Shown in pieces: positions 8,639 to 16,548 of a DNA stretch of 61,979 nt. The stretch covers positions 1 through 61,979 of the forward strand of contig QQTG01000001.1 of the NCBI GenBank assembly GCA_003370465.1, read 5' to 3'. The notes under the pieces are model-generated. The model did not search any database. It was not told the origin of the DNA and worked only from the letters and a program-made list of their open reading frames with translations. Every line of letters begins with the position of its first letter. Positions within the stretch are counted from its first letter, which is position 1. Both the position numbers and the translations under genes were made by a program. The DNA is from Kangiella sp. HD9-110m-PIT-SAG07. Its GTDB lineage: Bacteria > Pseudomonadota > Gammaproteobacteria > Enterobacterales > Kangiellaceae.

Positions 8639-9411
8639 TGTGCTGCCTCCGTAACTGGGACTGGTACTTTGAATAATTCTTGAGTTGCGACACCTTTGGC
8701 CATGTTGATTGCACTATTCACAGAGTCTAAATACTCTTCTGGTAATGCAGCCCATTGGCCTGATGTTTTATCCCAGTAAGCACCACTTTTGCCATTTACA
8801 GATAGGTATACGTAAGACAAACGACCTACACGAAGAAAGTCAACACTTAAATCTTCGCCATCTTTGTCGATTGTGCCAGAGCTGGCTGAAACCGCGTTAC
8901 CGTATTGCATTTCAATTTGGTATGCTTCCAAAATCTTACGGTACTTTTCAGAAACCGTAACGTTTGCGTCATCCATTAGAGAGTACAAGTTTTGTACACG
9001 CTCTTGACGCTGTTCTAAGTTGAAAGGAATATCTAATTGAACAAACTCATCAAGGGTTTTGATCATTTCATCCATTAAAGGAAGAACACCCTTCTCAGTT
9101 TCATCAATAGTTTCCATTTCTTGGCTACTCTCAGAAATTTGTTTTTCCTGAGAAGCAATTTGTCTTTCAAGTTGAGTGTTATAGATACGCAAGCTATCAA
9201 CTTGTTGCAAAGTATTCCTGTACTCTAGCGCCAAATCAGTTGTTTGTTCCGCTAGACGGTCTACAGTTACTTGTGTGCTGGCCGCTTTTTTATCAATTCG
9301 CTTCTCTGTAGTCATAGAAGAATCGAACTCGCCAGCAGCCATCGTGCTGCCCATCACAGCAGAGGCAAGAATGGCAACAGCCGTTTTCTTAAATAGTACT
9401 TGTTTTTTCAT
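8635..9411 (-). CDS. DUF3450 family periplasmic coiled-coil protein
   Basis: This is the first gene of the TonB2-type operon. The ATG at 9411 is preceded by GGGTAAG and starts a clean signal peptide (MKKQVLFKKTAVAILASAVMGSTMA), giving 258 residues; a longer frame upstream has no good ribosome site. The mature protein begins with a predicted coiled coil (about residues 30-110) with repeated Gln, Glu and Ser, followed by a mixed domain with FLRVGRLSYVYLSVNGKSGAYW. DUF3450 proteins regularly precede ttpC-exbB-exbD-tonB-TPR. Their exact function is unknown; a periplasmic scaffold for the TonB complex is a guess. Confidence 0.88.
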   Translation of the reverse strand: MKKQVLFKKTAVAILASAVMGSTMAAGEFDSSMTTEKRIDKKAASTQVTVDRLAEQTTDLALEYRNTLQQVDSLRIYNTQLERQIASQEKQISESSQEMETIDETEKGVLPLMDEMIKTLDEFVQLDIPFNLEQRQERVQNLYSLMDDANVTVSEKYRKILEAYQIEMQYGNAVSASSGTIDKDGEDLSVDFLRVGRLSYVYLSVNGKSGAYWDKTSGQWAALPEEYLDSVNSAINMAKGVATQELFKVPVPVTEAAQ

Positions 9412-9711
9412 AAACTTACCCAAATTTCTGTTCAGAAATCGTTTCATTAAAAAGTCGATGCTAAAGAAACTTAGTAGTTTCGCGACCAAAAATCAAGGAA
9501 TTAAAGGTCCGAACTGTTAAAAGAGTCTCTTTAAACTACACTTTAACCAATTGGTATTTCTCTGGTGAAAGAAATCAACTATAAAGGAGAAGGACTGTAA
9601 CGGTCAACAAAACATTACAGTTAATTTACAATTAGAAATGGTTTCACATAACTTTTTTTTATAGCCCGATGCAACGACGAATTAGCCATTGCCGCTACGC
9701 TTCAGAATTGA
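9412..9711. promoter_or_regulatory. Leader of the TonB2-type operon, with a near-palindrome
   Basis: No gene is seen in these 300 bases. They should hold the promoter of the DUF3450 operon and the 3' end of the beta-barrel gene transcript. The only structure noticed is an AT-rich near-palindrome at 9516-9536 (GTTAAAAGAG, one base, CTCTTTAAAC), with one mismatch between arms. I could not see a convincing Fur box. Confidence 0.4.
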
Positions 9712-10845
9712 CTAAAAGTTGATGCTGCCGCTGAGTTTTATGTATTTTGGCGTTTCAAAGATATAAGGTGCTAAACCATCATTACTAAAGTCTTGTCGAA
9801 GGTCTGAATCCAAGCCTGACCCCAGTAAATTTACCAAATCTATTCGAATCACCAACCCCATGTCTTGCCAACGACCTTGATACTCGACGCCAATATCCAA
9901 CGTGGTGCTATCAAAATCAAGCGTGTTCGCAGGTTCGCTGACCAACGATACTATCTGAGGCGACTGTTGTTCATAATCCCTATGGTTTATCTGGGTTTCA
10001 ACCGACCACTCGGGTGAAAAATCTATCTGGCTAAAAAGTGATATTCCACTCTTTTTAAGCTCGCTGGCTACGGCTTCAAACTCGTTCAACTGCAAAGGTT
10101 CCCAGTCGGCCGACGTTTCACTTTGGTAAAGACTGCTCCCTAAAGATATCTTATCGCTTACCTGACGAGTCAAACGAATTTCAATACCATCTGTGGCGCT
10201 GTCATAACCCGGAGAAACACCTAAGTCTGAAAATAAACTGACTGCTTCAGGCAAACCATCCTTATTTAAGTCAAACCAATATTGTTGGTTAATTAACGAA
10301 CTATTACCGAAGTCTAATATACCGCTATCAGAATCTACTTTTTGCAGTTCAGACTTAGTATAACTAATACTTACTGCCCAGCTATCGTTTACATTTTGTT
10401 CAAAACCTAAACCAAGTAATGAGCCTTCCGCTCCAGCTCGGTTATAGTCCAGAAACTCATCTACTTTAATAGATACAGGAACACGACGGTTACCGTAATT
10501 TATATAGAAGGTTGAGTTATCAGTATCAGGGCTATACGAAGCGTTTAGCTGGTACTGCTCTTCTGCAAAAAGAGCCTCTTGAGATTGGTTCAGATCGAGT
10601 GAAAATTTCCAAAACCCTTCACTACCGTCTTCAATTCCTATCGATAACGCTTCAGAGTTCATAACACTCGAATCAAACTCGCTTGAATAAAGAGGTACAG
10701 CCTGAGAGGTCGATAAAGAAGAATCGAATGAGTAAGGTGTCCAGCTGGTTCTCTCCTGTTCACTGACATCTTTAGCCAATGCGATGCCAGATAGAGACAT
10801 AAACGCTAATGCAGTAACTAATTTTACCCGGCTCATTGATTTCAT
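9712..10845 (-). CDS. Predicted outer-membrane beta-barrel protein of unknown function
   Basis: The protein has 377 residues, a signal peptide (ending GIALA, about residue 24) and a mature part made of alternating amphipathic strands. It ends in aromatic Phe (YIKLSGSINF), the usual C-terminal signal of outer-membrane barrels. It contains DLNKDGLPE, which matches the DxNxDGxxE pattern of calcium-binding EF-like loops, midway along the chain. I do not recognise the family. It lies upstream of the TonB2-type operon on the same strand, separated by 300 bases, so co-transcription is uncertain. Too small for a TonB-dependent receptor. Confidence 0.7.
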   Translation of the reverse strand: MKSMSRVKLVTALAFMSLSGIALAKDVSEQERTSWTPYSFDSSLSTSQAVPLYSSEFDSSVMNSEALSIGIEDGSEGFWKFSLDLNQSQEALFAEEQYQLNASYSPDTDNSTFYINYGNRRVPVSIKVDEFLDYNRAGAEGSLLGLGFEQNVNDSWAVSISYTKSELQKVDSDSGILDFGNSSLINQQYWFDLNKDGLPEAVSLFSDLGVSPGYDSATDGIEIRLTRQVSDKISLGSSLYQSETSADWEPLQLNEFEAVASELKKSGISLFSQIDFSPEWSVETQINHRDYEQQSPQIVSLVSEPANTLDFDSTTLDIGVEYQGRWQDMGLVIRIDLVNLLGSGLDSDLRQDFSNDGLAPYIFETPKYIKLSGSINF

Positions 10846-11132
10846 GCTGTCACTCTAGTCACTTGTTGCTACAACGCTGTATTTTATTATTCGCGTTTGC
10901 AGTTTTAGTATTGTTAGTACACTGCCTTAAAAGCTTAGTTAAAAGTTCAGCTTGGCTTTTAACAATGTGGGGCGCCCATAAAGACGCTACATCAAGTATA
11001 GCAGTTTCCCCTGCCCTTTCAACTTGTTAGAACCCAAACTTAGCGTCTGTTCACAGCTTGTTACAAGTTGCAGAGACTTATTGATATTAAACCTAAGGCA
11101 GACAACTCTAGGCACTAGCCAATAAGCTTGTT
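10846..11132. other. Divergent intergenic region, no gene seen
   Basis: About 290 bases separate the minus-strand barrel gene from the plus-strand sap operon. It must carry both promoters. I saw no repeat, RNA gene or terminator in it. Confidence 0.4.
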
Positions 11133-12845
11133 ATGATTAAGAAATCTAACGAAAACAATGACCTGATGATAAACAGTAGCCTTTACAGAGACACCGCATG
11201 GCCAACCAAGCTATTACTCTCGCTAACGGCTTTGATTTGCTGTTCCTGTAGCCCAAACCGCGATGAGGCTGGTGATGAAGCCAGAGACTTGCTCGTTTAC
11301 TGTTCAGAAGGTAGCCCAGATAGCTTCAACCCCCAACTTGTGACCTCTGGAACCTCATACGATGCGACCGCTAACATCCTCTACAATCAACTGGTCACTT
11401 ATAAACCTGGCACCACTGAAATTACTCCTTCTCTGGCGAAATCTTGGTCTATCAGCAACGACGGCCTTCGGTACACCTTCAACTTAAGAGAGGATGTGCC
11501 TTTTCACGGTAGTCAGATTTTCACGCCAAGCCGCACCATGAATGCCGATGATGTTCTGTTTAGTTTTAACAGGCAGCGGTTAGAGAGCCATCCTTTCCAC
11601 GGCATTTCTGGTGGGCGATATCCCTACTTTAAAGCTCAGAGTATGGAACAGTTAATCAAGGATATTCGAAAAACTGGCGAGCATCAGGTTGAATTCATAT
11701 TAACGCGTCGGGAAAGTCCCTTCTTATCAATTTTAGCCACTCCTTTCGCATCCATTCTTTCTGCTGAGTATGCCAAGCAGCTGAACCGCCTACGCCACCC
11801 CGAATGGATCGATAACAAACCGGTCGGCACTGGGCCCTTTCGTTTCGAACGATATGAGCCCGACGCCTACATTCGCTACAAGCGCTTTGACGACTACTTT
11901 TCTGATAGTAAACGTGTGAAGAATTTAGTTTTCGCTATCACTCCTGATGCAGCTATGCGCTTCGCACGCTTTAGCGCGGGTGAGTGTGATGTGATGAGTT
12001 ATCCGCTTCCGGTGCATTTACGCGTAGCCCAAAAGAACGATCTAAAGTCCGTACAGACTCCTGGGCTCAACGTCGCCTATTGGGCTTTTAATACTGAAAA
12101 GCCGCCGTTCCATGATGCCAAGGTTCGTCGCGCGCTAACCATGGCTGTCGATCGTGAGGCTATCTTACAAACGGTTTACGATCGCCAAGCAACTATGGCC
12201 AAGAATCCGATACCACCATCATCTTGGGCTTACAATAAAGATATTACTAAGGTCACTTACAGCAAACGCAAAGCTCTTGAGCTATTAAAAGAAGCGGGTT
12301 ACGAAAACGGCTTTTCCATTGATATTTGGGCCATGCCGATCCAGCGTGCTTACAACCCTAACGCACGTAAAATGGCTGAGATGATTCAGCAGGACTTAGC
12401 GGACATTAATATTGACGTTCGTATCATCACTTACGAATGGGGAACTTTCCTATCTCGGGTTTCTCAAGGGTTACATCACAGTGTTTTACTTGGCTGGAAT
12501 GCCGATAACGCTGACCCCAACAATTTCTTCAGCCCACTGCTAAGCTGCAGCTCTGCGATCAGTGGCAACAATTACGCTAAGTGGTGTAGCAGCGAGTTTG
12601 ATCAGCTCATCCTTAAAGCACGAACGTCTTCTGAGCAGAGCGAAAGAACTCAATACTATTTAAAGGCTCAGGAAGTTTTTAAACAAGAAGCGCCATGGCT
12701 AACCATTGCTCATGCTAACAACAGCGTGCTAATTCAACCTGAGGTTGCTGGCTTAATGGTGTCGCCGATCGGTAACATTAACTTTGAAGGCGTAACTTTA
12801 GAAGTGCAAGTGGCAGATCCTATAGACGATAAGGTGAGCCAGTAA
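11133..12845 (+). CDS. sapA: SapA-like peptide ABC transporter substrate-binding protein
   Basis: This is the extracytoplasmic peptide-binding subunit of a Dpp/Opp-type importer. It is 570 residues, close to SapA of enterobacteria, with SapA-like blocks LVYCSEGSPDSFNPQ, RTMNADDVLFSFNRQR, PVGTGPFRFERYEPD and NVAYWAFNTEKPP. The N-terminus is long: about 25 polar residues precede the hydrophobic segment, which ends in a Cys cluster (LICCSC). It may therefore be a lipoprotein, but the lipobox is poor. A start at the ATG at 11166 is possible. The stop overlaps sapB (TAATG). SapA binds antimicrobial peptides or haem in some pathogens; the substrate here is unknown. Confidence 0.88.
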   Translation: MIKKSNENNDLMINSSLYRDTAWPTKLLLSLTALICCSCSPNRDEAGDEARDLLVYCSEGSPDSFNPQLVTSGTSYDATANILYNQLVTYKPGTTEITPSLAKSWSISNDGLRYTFNLREDVPFHGSQIFTPSRTMNADDVLFSFNRQRLESHPFHGISGGRYPYFKAQSMEQLIKDIRKTGEHQVEFILTRRESPFLSILATPFASILSAEYAKQLNRLRHPEWIDNKPVGTGPFRFERYEPDAYIRYKRFDDYFSDSKRVKNLVFAITPDAAMRFARFSAGECDVMSYPLPVHLRVAQKNDLKSVQTPGLNVAYWAFNTEKPPFHDAKVRRALTMAVDREAILQTVYDRQATMAKNPIPPSSWAYNKDITKVTYSKRKALELLKEAGYENGFSIDIWAMPIQRAYNPNARKMAEMIQQDLADINIDVRIITYEWGTFLSRVSQGLHHSVLLGWNADNADPNNFFSPLLSCSSAISGNNYAKWCSSEFDQLILKARTSSEQSERTQYYLKAQEVFKQEAPWLTIAHANNSVLIQPEVAGLMVSPIGNINFEGVTLEVQVADPIDDKVSQ

Positions 12846-13804
12846 TGTTTGCAACATTACTCAAGCAACTCAGCACCTTGGCCATTAGCCTGCTGGGGCT
12901 GACGATTCTAACCTTCATCTTAAGTCTGCAGTCAGACACGCCGGTTCACCAATTTCAGAGCGACAGTGTTATCCTGCAATACTTTGAGTACCTTCAGTTT
13001 TTACTCAATGGTGATTGGGGAACCTCTAGTATTCATAAACGTAGTGTCCTTAAGGATTTCTTGCAACACTTTCCAGCAACTATCGAATTAATCCTGCTAG
13101 CTATGATTTTAGCCGTCACTACAGGATTAGCGCTAGGGATTATTGCTTCGACGCGACGTGGTGGCTGGCTAGATAACACACTCATGACATCCTCGCTTGT
13201 GGGCTATTCGATGCCTATATTCTGGTGGGGAATGTTACTAGTGCTACTATTCTCGCTTACCCTCGGTTGGACTCCGGTCGCTGGTCGCATCGATTTTGCT
13301 TATGACATTGAGCCCTATACGCGCTTTATGTTGATTGATACGCTGCTACACCATAATCAGTATGGCTTTAGTGCTTTTTTAAATGCTCTGCACCACTTAG
13401 TTCTACCGGCAATTACGCTGAGCACGATCCCCATGGCTATTATCGCTCGCATGACGCGCTCTTCGCTATTGGCCGTTTTAAAGTCAGAATACGTTCGCAC
13501 AGCCCGCTCTAAAGGAATCAGCAAACAGCGCATAATTTGGGTACACGCACTGCGCAATGCGCTACAACCGATTTTAACCATTAGTGGTGTGCAAATCAGT
13601 ATTATCATGTCTGGTGTCATTATCACCGAGTACATCTTTGCTTGGCCAGGTATTGGCAAGTGGCTACTCGAAGCCGTGTCACGCCGTGATTTTGCCAGTA
13701 TTCAAGGTGGCGTTCTGGCGTTATCCATTATTGTGATCGCCTTTAATCTCGCTTTGGATTTTATCAGTATCTACCTTAACCCCAGGTTGAGGAGGCCATC
13801 ATGA
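12845..13804 (+). CDS. sapB: SapB-like peptide ABC transporter permease
   Basis: This is the first membrane subunit of the importer, 319 residues with about six transmembrane helices and the binding-protein-dependent transport motif SEYVRTARSKGISKQRIIWVH, whose EAA-type loop contacts the ATPases. The N-terminus (LQSDTPVHQFQSDS) resembles SapB more than DppB. It overlaps sapA at TAATG and sapC at ATGA, so the subunits are probably made in coupled amounts. Confidence 0.92.
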   Translation: MFATLLKQLSTLAISLLGLTILTFILSLQSDTPVHQFQSDSVILQYFEYLQFLLNGDWGTSSIHKRSVLKDFLQHFPATIELILLAMILAVTTGLALGIIASTRRGGWLDNTLMTSSLVGYSMPIFWWGMLLVLLFSLTLGWTPVAGRIDFAYDIEPYTRFMLIDTLLHHNQYGFSAFLNALHHLVLPAITLSTIPMAIIARMTRSSLLAVLKSEYVRTARSKGISKQRIIWVHALRNALQPILTISGVQISIIMSGVIITEYIFAWPGIGKWLLEAVSRRDFASIQGGVLALSIIVIAFNLALDFISIYLNPRLRRPS

Positions 13805-14676
13805 TAAAACGAATGGTCAGAGCCAACCAAAAAGCAGCGTGGGTAATATTCCGCCAGAATAAAGGTGCCATGATTGGGTTAATGGTTCTAGCGTTGATTC
13901 TGTTGATGGCATTAATTGGCCCATGGATAGCCCCTTACGATCCCGCCCACCAATTCAATACCAAAGTTTTAGTGCCGCCGATTTGGGACTCCTCGGGTGA
14001 CTTTCAATACTTTCTCGGTACTGATGATTTAGGCCGCGACATGCTATCCCGACTGCTTTATGGTGCCCGACTGTCCTTACAGCTCACTTACATGGTTGTG
14101 TTGTTAGCCGCGCTGATAGGTATCATCATAGGCGCCGCAGCGGCCTTTATTAACCCTACGTTACGCTCTTTGCTGATGAGAATCATGGATTTGCTATTAT
14201 CATTTCCATCATTACTCTTAGCCATCGCCATCGTTGCCATCATTGGCCCTGGCTTACCGAACGCTATCTACGCCGTGGTGATTGTATTAATTCCACAATT
14301 TGTGCGCATTACTCAATCTTCTATCGCAGAAGAGCTGAATAAAGATTATGTCATGGCGGCAAGGCTCGATGGCGCGAAGCGACTACGATTACTGGCACAT
14401 CACGTATGGCCCAACATTATCCCGGCACTTATCGTACAATTGACCTTTAGTTTCTCCACCGCACTGCTAGATATCGCAGCACTAGGCTTCCTAGGATTGG
14501 GGGCACAGCCACCGATGGCTGAGTGGGGTACTATGCTGTCAGAGTCCCGAGCCTTCATACAATTCGCTCCATGGACCATGACACTGCCGGGACTTGCTAT
14601 TTTCCTAACCGTGCTCTCGATTAACTTAGTGGGCGACGGCGTGCGTGATGCACTAGATCCACGACTGAACCGTTAA
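13801..14676 (+). CDS. sapC: SapC-like peptide ABC transporter permease
   Basis: This is the second membrane subunit, 291 residues. The OppC-type N-terminal domain contains MIGLMVLALILLMALIGPWIAPYDP, the extracytoplasmic motif GTDDLGRDMLSRLLYGAR follows, and the cytoplasmic EAA loop is NKDYVMAARLDGAKR. The C-terminus has the usual NLVGDGVRDALDPRL ending. The start overlaps sapB by four bases, and sapD begins 11 bases after the stop. Confidence 0.92.
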   Translation: MIKRMVRANQKAAWVIFRQNKGAMIGLMVLALILLMALIGPWIAPYDPAHQFNTKVLVPPIWDSSGDFQYFLGTDDLGRDMLSRLLYGARLSLQLTYMVVLLAALIGIIIGAAAAFINPTLRSLLMRIMDLLLSFPSLLLAIAIVAIIGPGLPNAIYAVVIVLIPQFVRITQSSIAEELNKDYVMAARLDGAKRLRLLAHHVWPNIIPALIVQLTFSFSTALLDIAALGFLGLGAQPPMAEWGTMLSESRAFIQFAPWTMTLPGLAIFLTVLSINLVGDGVRDALDPRLNR

Positions 14677-14687
14677 GGCTGACGATT

Positions 14688-15665
14688 ATGGGATTGCTAC
14701 AAGTAGAAAACCTCAGTGTCGACTTCCAGACGGATAGCGGCATTATTCCTGCGGTCGATAGTGCGAAAATGTCGATTAACGCAGGACAAGTCCAAGGCGT
14801 TATTGGAGAGTCTGGCTCAGGTAAAAGCGTCATGGCTTTGGCGATTGCAGGCCTGCTTTCTCCCGCCGCAACGATGCGCGCAGACTTATTTAACCTAGAC
14901 GGCCATGATTTAACTCGGATGAGTTCTGCTGAACGCCAGAAAATCATTAGCAGCAATATCTCGATTATCTTTCAAGAACCAACCTCTAGCCTCAACCCTT
15001 CGCTTACCATCGGTTATCAACTGGATGAAACCATACGCTTTCATGGCGGTGGTACTCGAAAACAGCGCTATGAAAAAGCCCAGGAGCTACTCGCGCAGGT
15101 TGGTATTCACGACGGTAAGCGGCGTTATAAAGAATATCCTCACCAACTTTCCGGTGGCTTGAATCAACGCGTAATGATCGCCATGGCACTAGCTTGCGAA
15201 CCTAAGTTATTGATCGCTGATGAGCCAACGACAGCGCTTGACGTAACGGTTCAATCGCAAATATTAGACTTACTGCTTCGACTTAACGAAGAACACAACA
15301 TGGCCTTGATGCTGATTACACACGACTTTTCCATTCTGTCAGAGACTACGGATAAAGTGTACGTTATGTATGGCGGCCAAATTGTCGAGTCAGGCCGAAC
15401 CTATAATTTATTGAGTCAGCCATATCATCCATATACCAAGGCATTGCTCGACAGCGTACCCCATTACGGCATGCACTATAAAAAAGGCCGTCGTCTATTC
15501 AACCTCAAAGGCAGTACGCCATCGCTCGACCACCTGCCAGTCGGTTGCTATCTAGGCCCACGTTGTCCGTATGCTAATAAAAAGTGTGTTCAGCCTCCAG
15601 AACTTCGCTCGCTCAAAGGTCGCAAAGTTCGATGTCACTTTCCTCTATTAGAGGAGGATAAGTAA
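14688..15665 (+). CDS. sapD: SapD-like peptide ABC transporter ATPase
   Basis: This is one of two ATPases of the importer, 325 residues. Walker A GESGSGKS is at residues 40-47, the signature is LSGGLNQR, and Walker B is LLIADEPTTALD. The C-terminal oligopeptide-transporter extension has the cysteine-containing GPRCPYANKKC typical of Opp/Dpp/Sap ATPases. Gly-Leu replaces the more common Gly-Gln after LSGG. The stop overlaps the sapF start (TAATG). Confidence 0.92.
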   Translation: MGLLQVENLSVDFQTDSGIIPAVDSAKMSINAGQVQGVIGESGSGKSVMALAIAGLLSPAATMRADLFNLDGHDLTRMSSAERQKIISSNISIIFQEPTSSLNPSLTIGYQLDETIRFHGGGTRKQRYEKAQELLAQVGIHDGKRRYKEYPHQLSGGLNQRVMIAMALACEPKLLIADEPTTALDVTVQSQILDLLLRLNEEHNMALMLITHDFSILSETTDKVYVMYGGQIVESGRTYNLLSQPYHPYTKALLDSVPHYGMHYKKGRRLFNLKGSTPSLDHLPVGCYLGPRCPYANKKCVQPPELRSLKGRKVRCHFPLLEEDK

Positions 15666-16453
15666 TGCCTAATCTATTTAGCGCTAAAGATATCCGAAAA
15701 AGTTATAAAGTTTCGAACAATCCTTTAAAAAAAGGAGAGCTTGAAGTCCTTCACGGTGTCAATTTCAGCTTAAACGCGGGACAGACACTGGCTGTGGTAG
15801 GTGAGTCAGGCTCCGGCAAGTCCACGCTGGCGCGTATTTTAGTAGGCGCTGATCGACCCGATAGTGGCGAGTTGTTGTTCGAAGGAAACAATATCCTTAA
15901 GAAAAATCGTAAATTTGAATGGTATAAAAATATTCGAATGATTTTTCAAGATGCTGCAGCATCACTCAACCCTAGAGCCACCATCCAACAAAGTCTTGAA
16001 GAACCCTTGCATAACGGTACTAACTACACCGCAAGCCAGAGGCGTGATCGTATTATCGAAGTTTTAGAATTGGTTGGGCTGCGTCCAGAGTATGCCGAAC
16101 GTTATCCCCACACATTTTCTGGCGGTCAGCGTCAACGTATTGCCATAGCCAGAGCTTTGTTATTGCGACCTAAAGTTATCGTTGCTGATGAGCCTGTATC
16201 TGCGCTAGATGTCTCTGTCCAAGCTCAGATTATCAACTTACTACTCGACTTGCAGGATCAGCTAGATCTAGCTTATGTGTTTATATCGCACGACTTAGGG
16301 TTAGTGCAGCACTTTAGTAATAAAGTTTTAGTCCTTAATAATGGTACGCAAGAAGAGTACGGACGAGTTTCTGATGTCTTTAGCCAGCCTAAATCCAAGT
16401 ACACTTTAGAACTACTGAATGCTTCTGCAGGCTACCAAAAGCCCATCTCTTGA
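15665..16453 (+). CDS. sapF: SapF-like peptide ABC transporter ATPase
   Basis: This is the second ATPase, 262 residues: Walker A GESGSGKS at residues 46-53, signature FSGGQRQR, Walker B VIVADEPVSALD and the switch His in FISHDLGL. It lacks the long C-terminal extension of sapD, as is normal for SapF. It is the last gene of the operon; transcription should stop at the hairpin at 16503-16532. Confidence 0.92.
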   Translation: MPNLFSAKDIRKSYKVSNNPLKKGELEVLHGVNFSLNAGQTLAVVGESGSGKSTLARILVGADRPDSGELLFEGNNILKKNRKFEWYKNIRMIFQDAAASLNPRATIQQSLEEPLHNGTNYTASQRRDRIIEVLELVGLRPEYAERYPHTFSGGQRQRIAIARALLLRPKVIVADEPVSALDVSVQAQIINLLLDLQDQLDLAYVFISHDLGLVQHFSNKVLVLNNGTQEEYGRVSDVFSQPKSKYTLELLNASAGYQKPIS

Positions 16454-16502
16454 CCCTATTCATTATTGGCCACAGCTGGTTAGAATAATAATTTCCTTAA
16501 AC

Positions 16503-16532
16503 AAAAAAGCCACTCAAAAGAGTGGCTTTTTT
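16503..16532. terminator. Bidirectional terminator between sapF and ppiD
   Basis: GCCACTC pairs with GAGTGGC around AAAA. The stem is flanked by six A on the left and six T on the right, so it can stop both convergent transcripts. Confidence 0.92.
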
Positions 16533-16548
16533 AATATAGTCACGCTAA

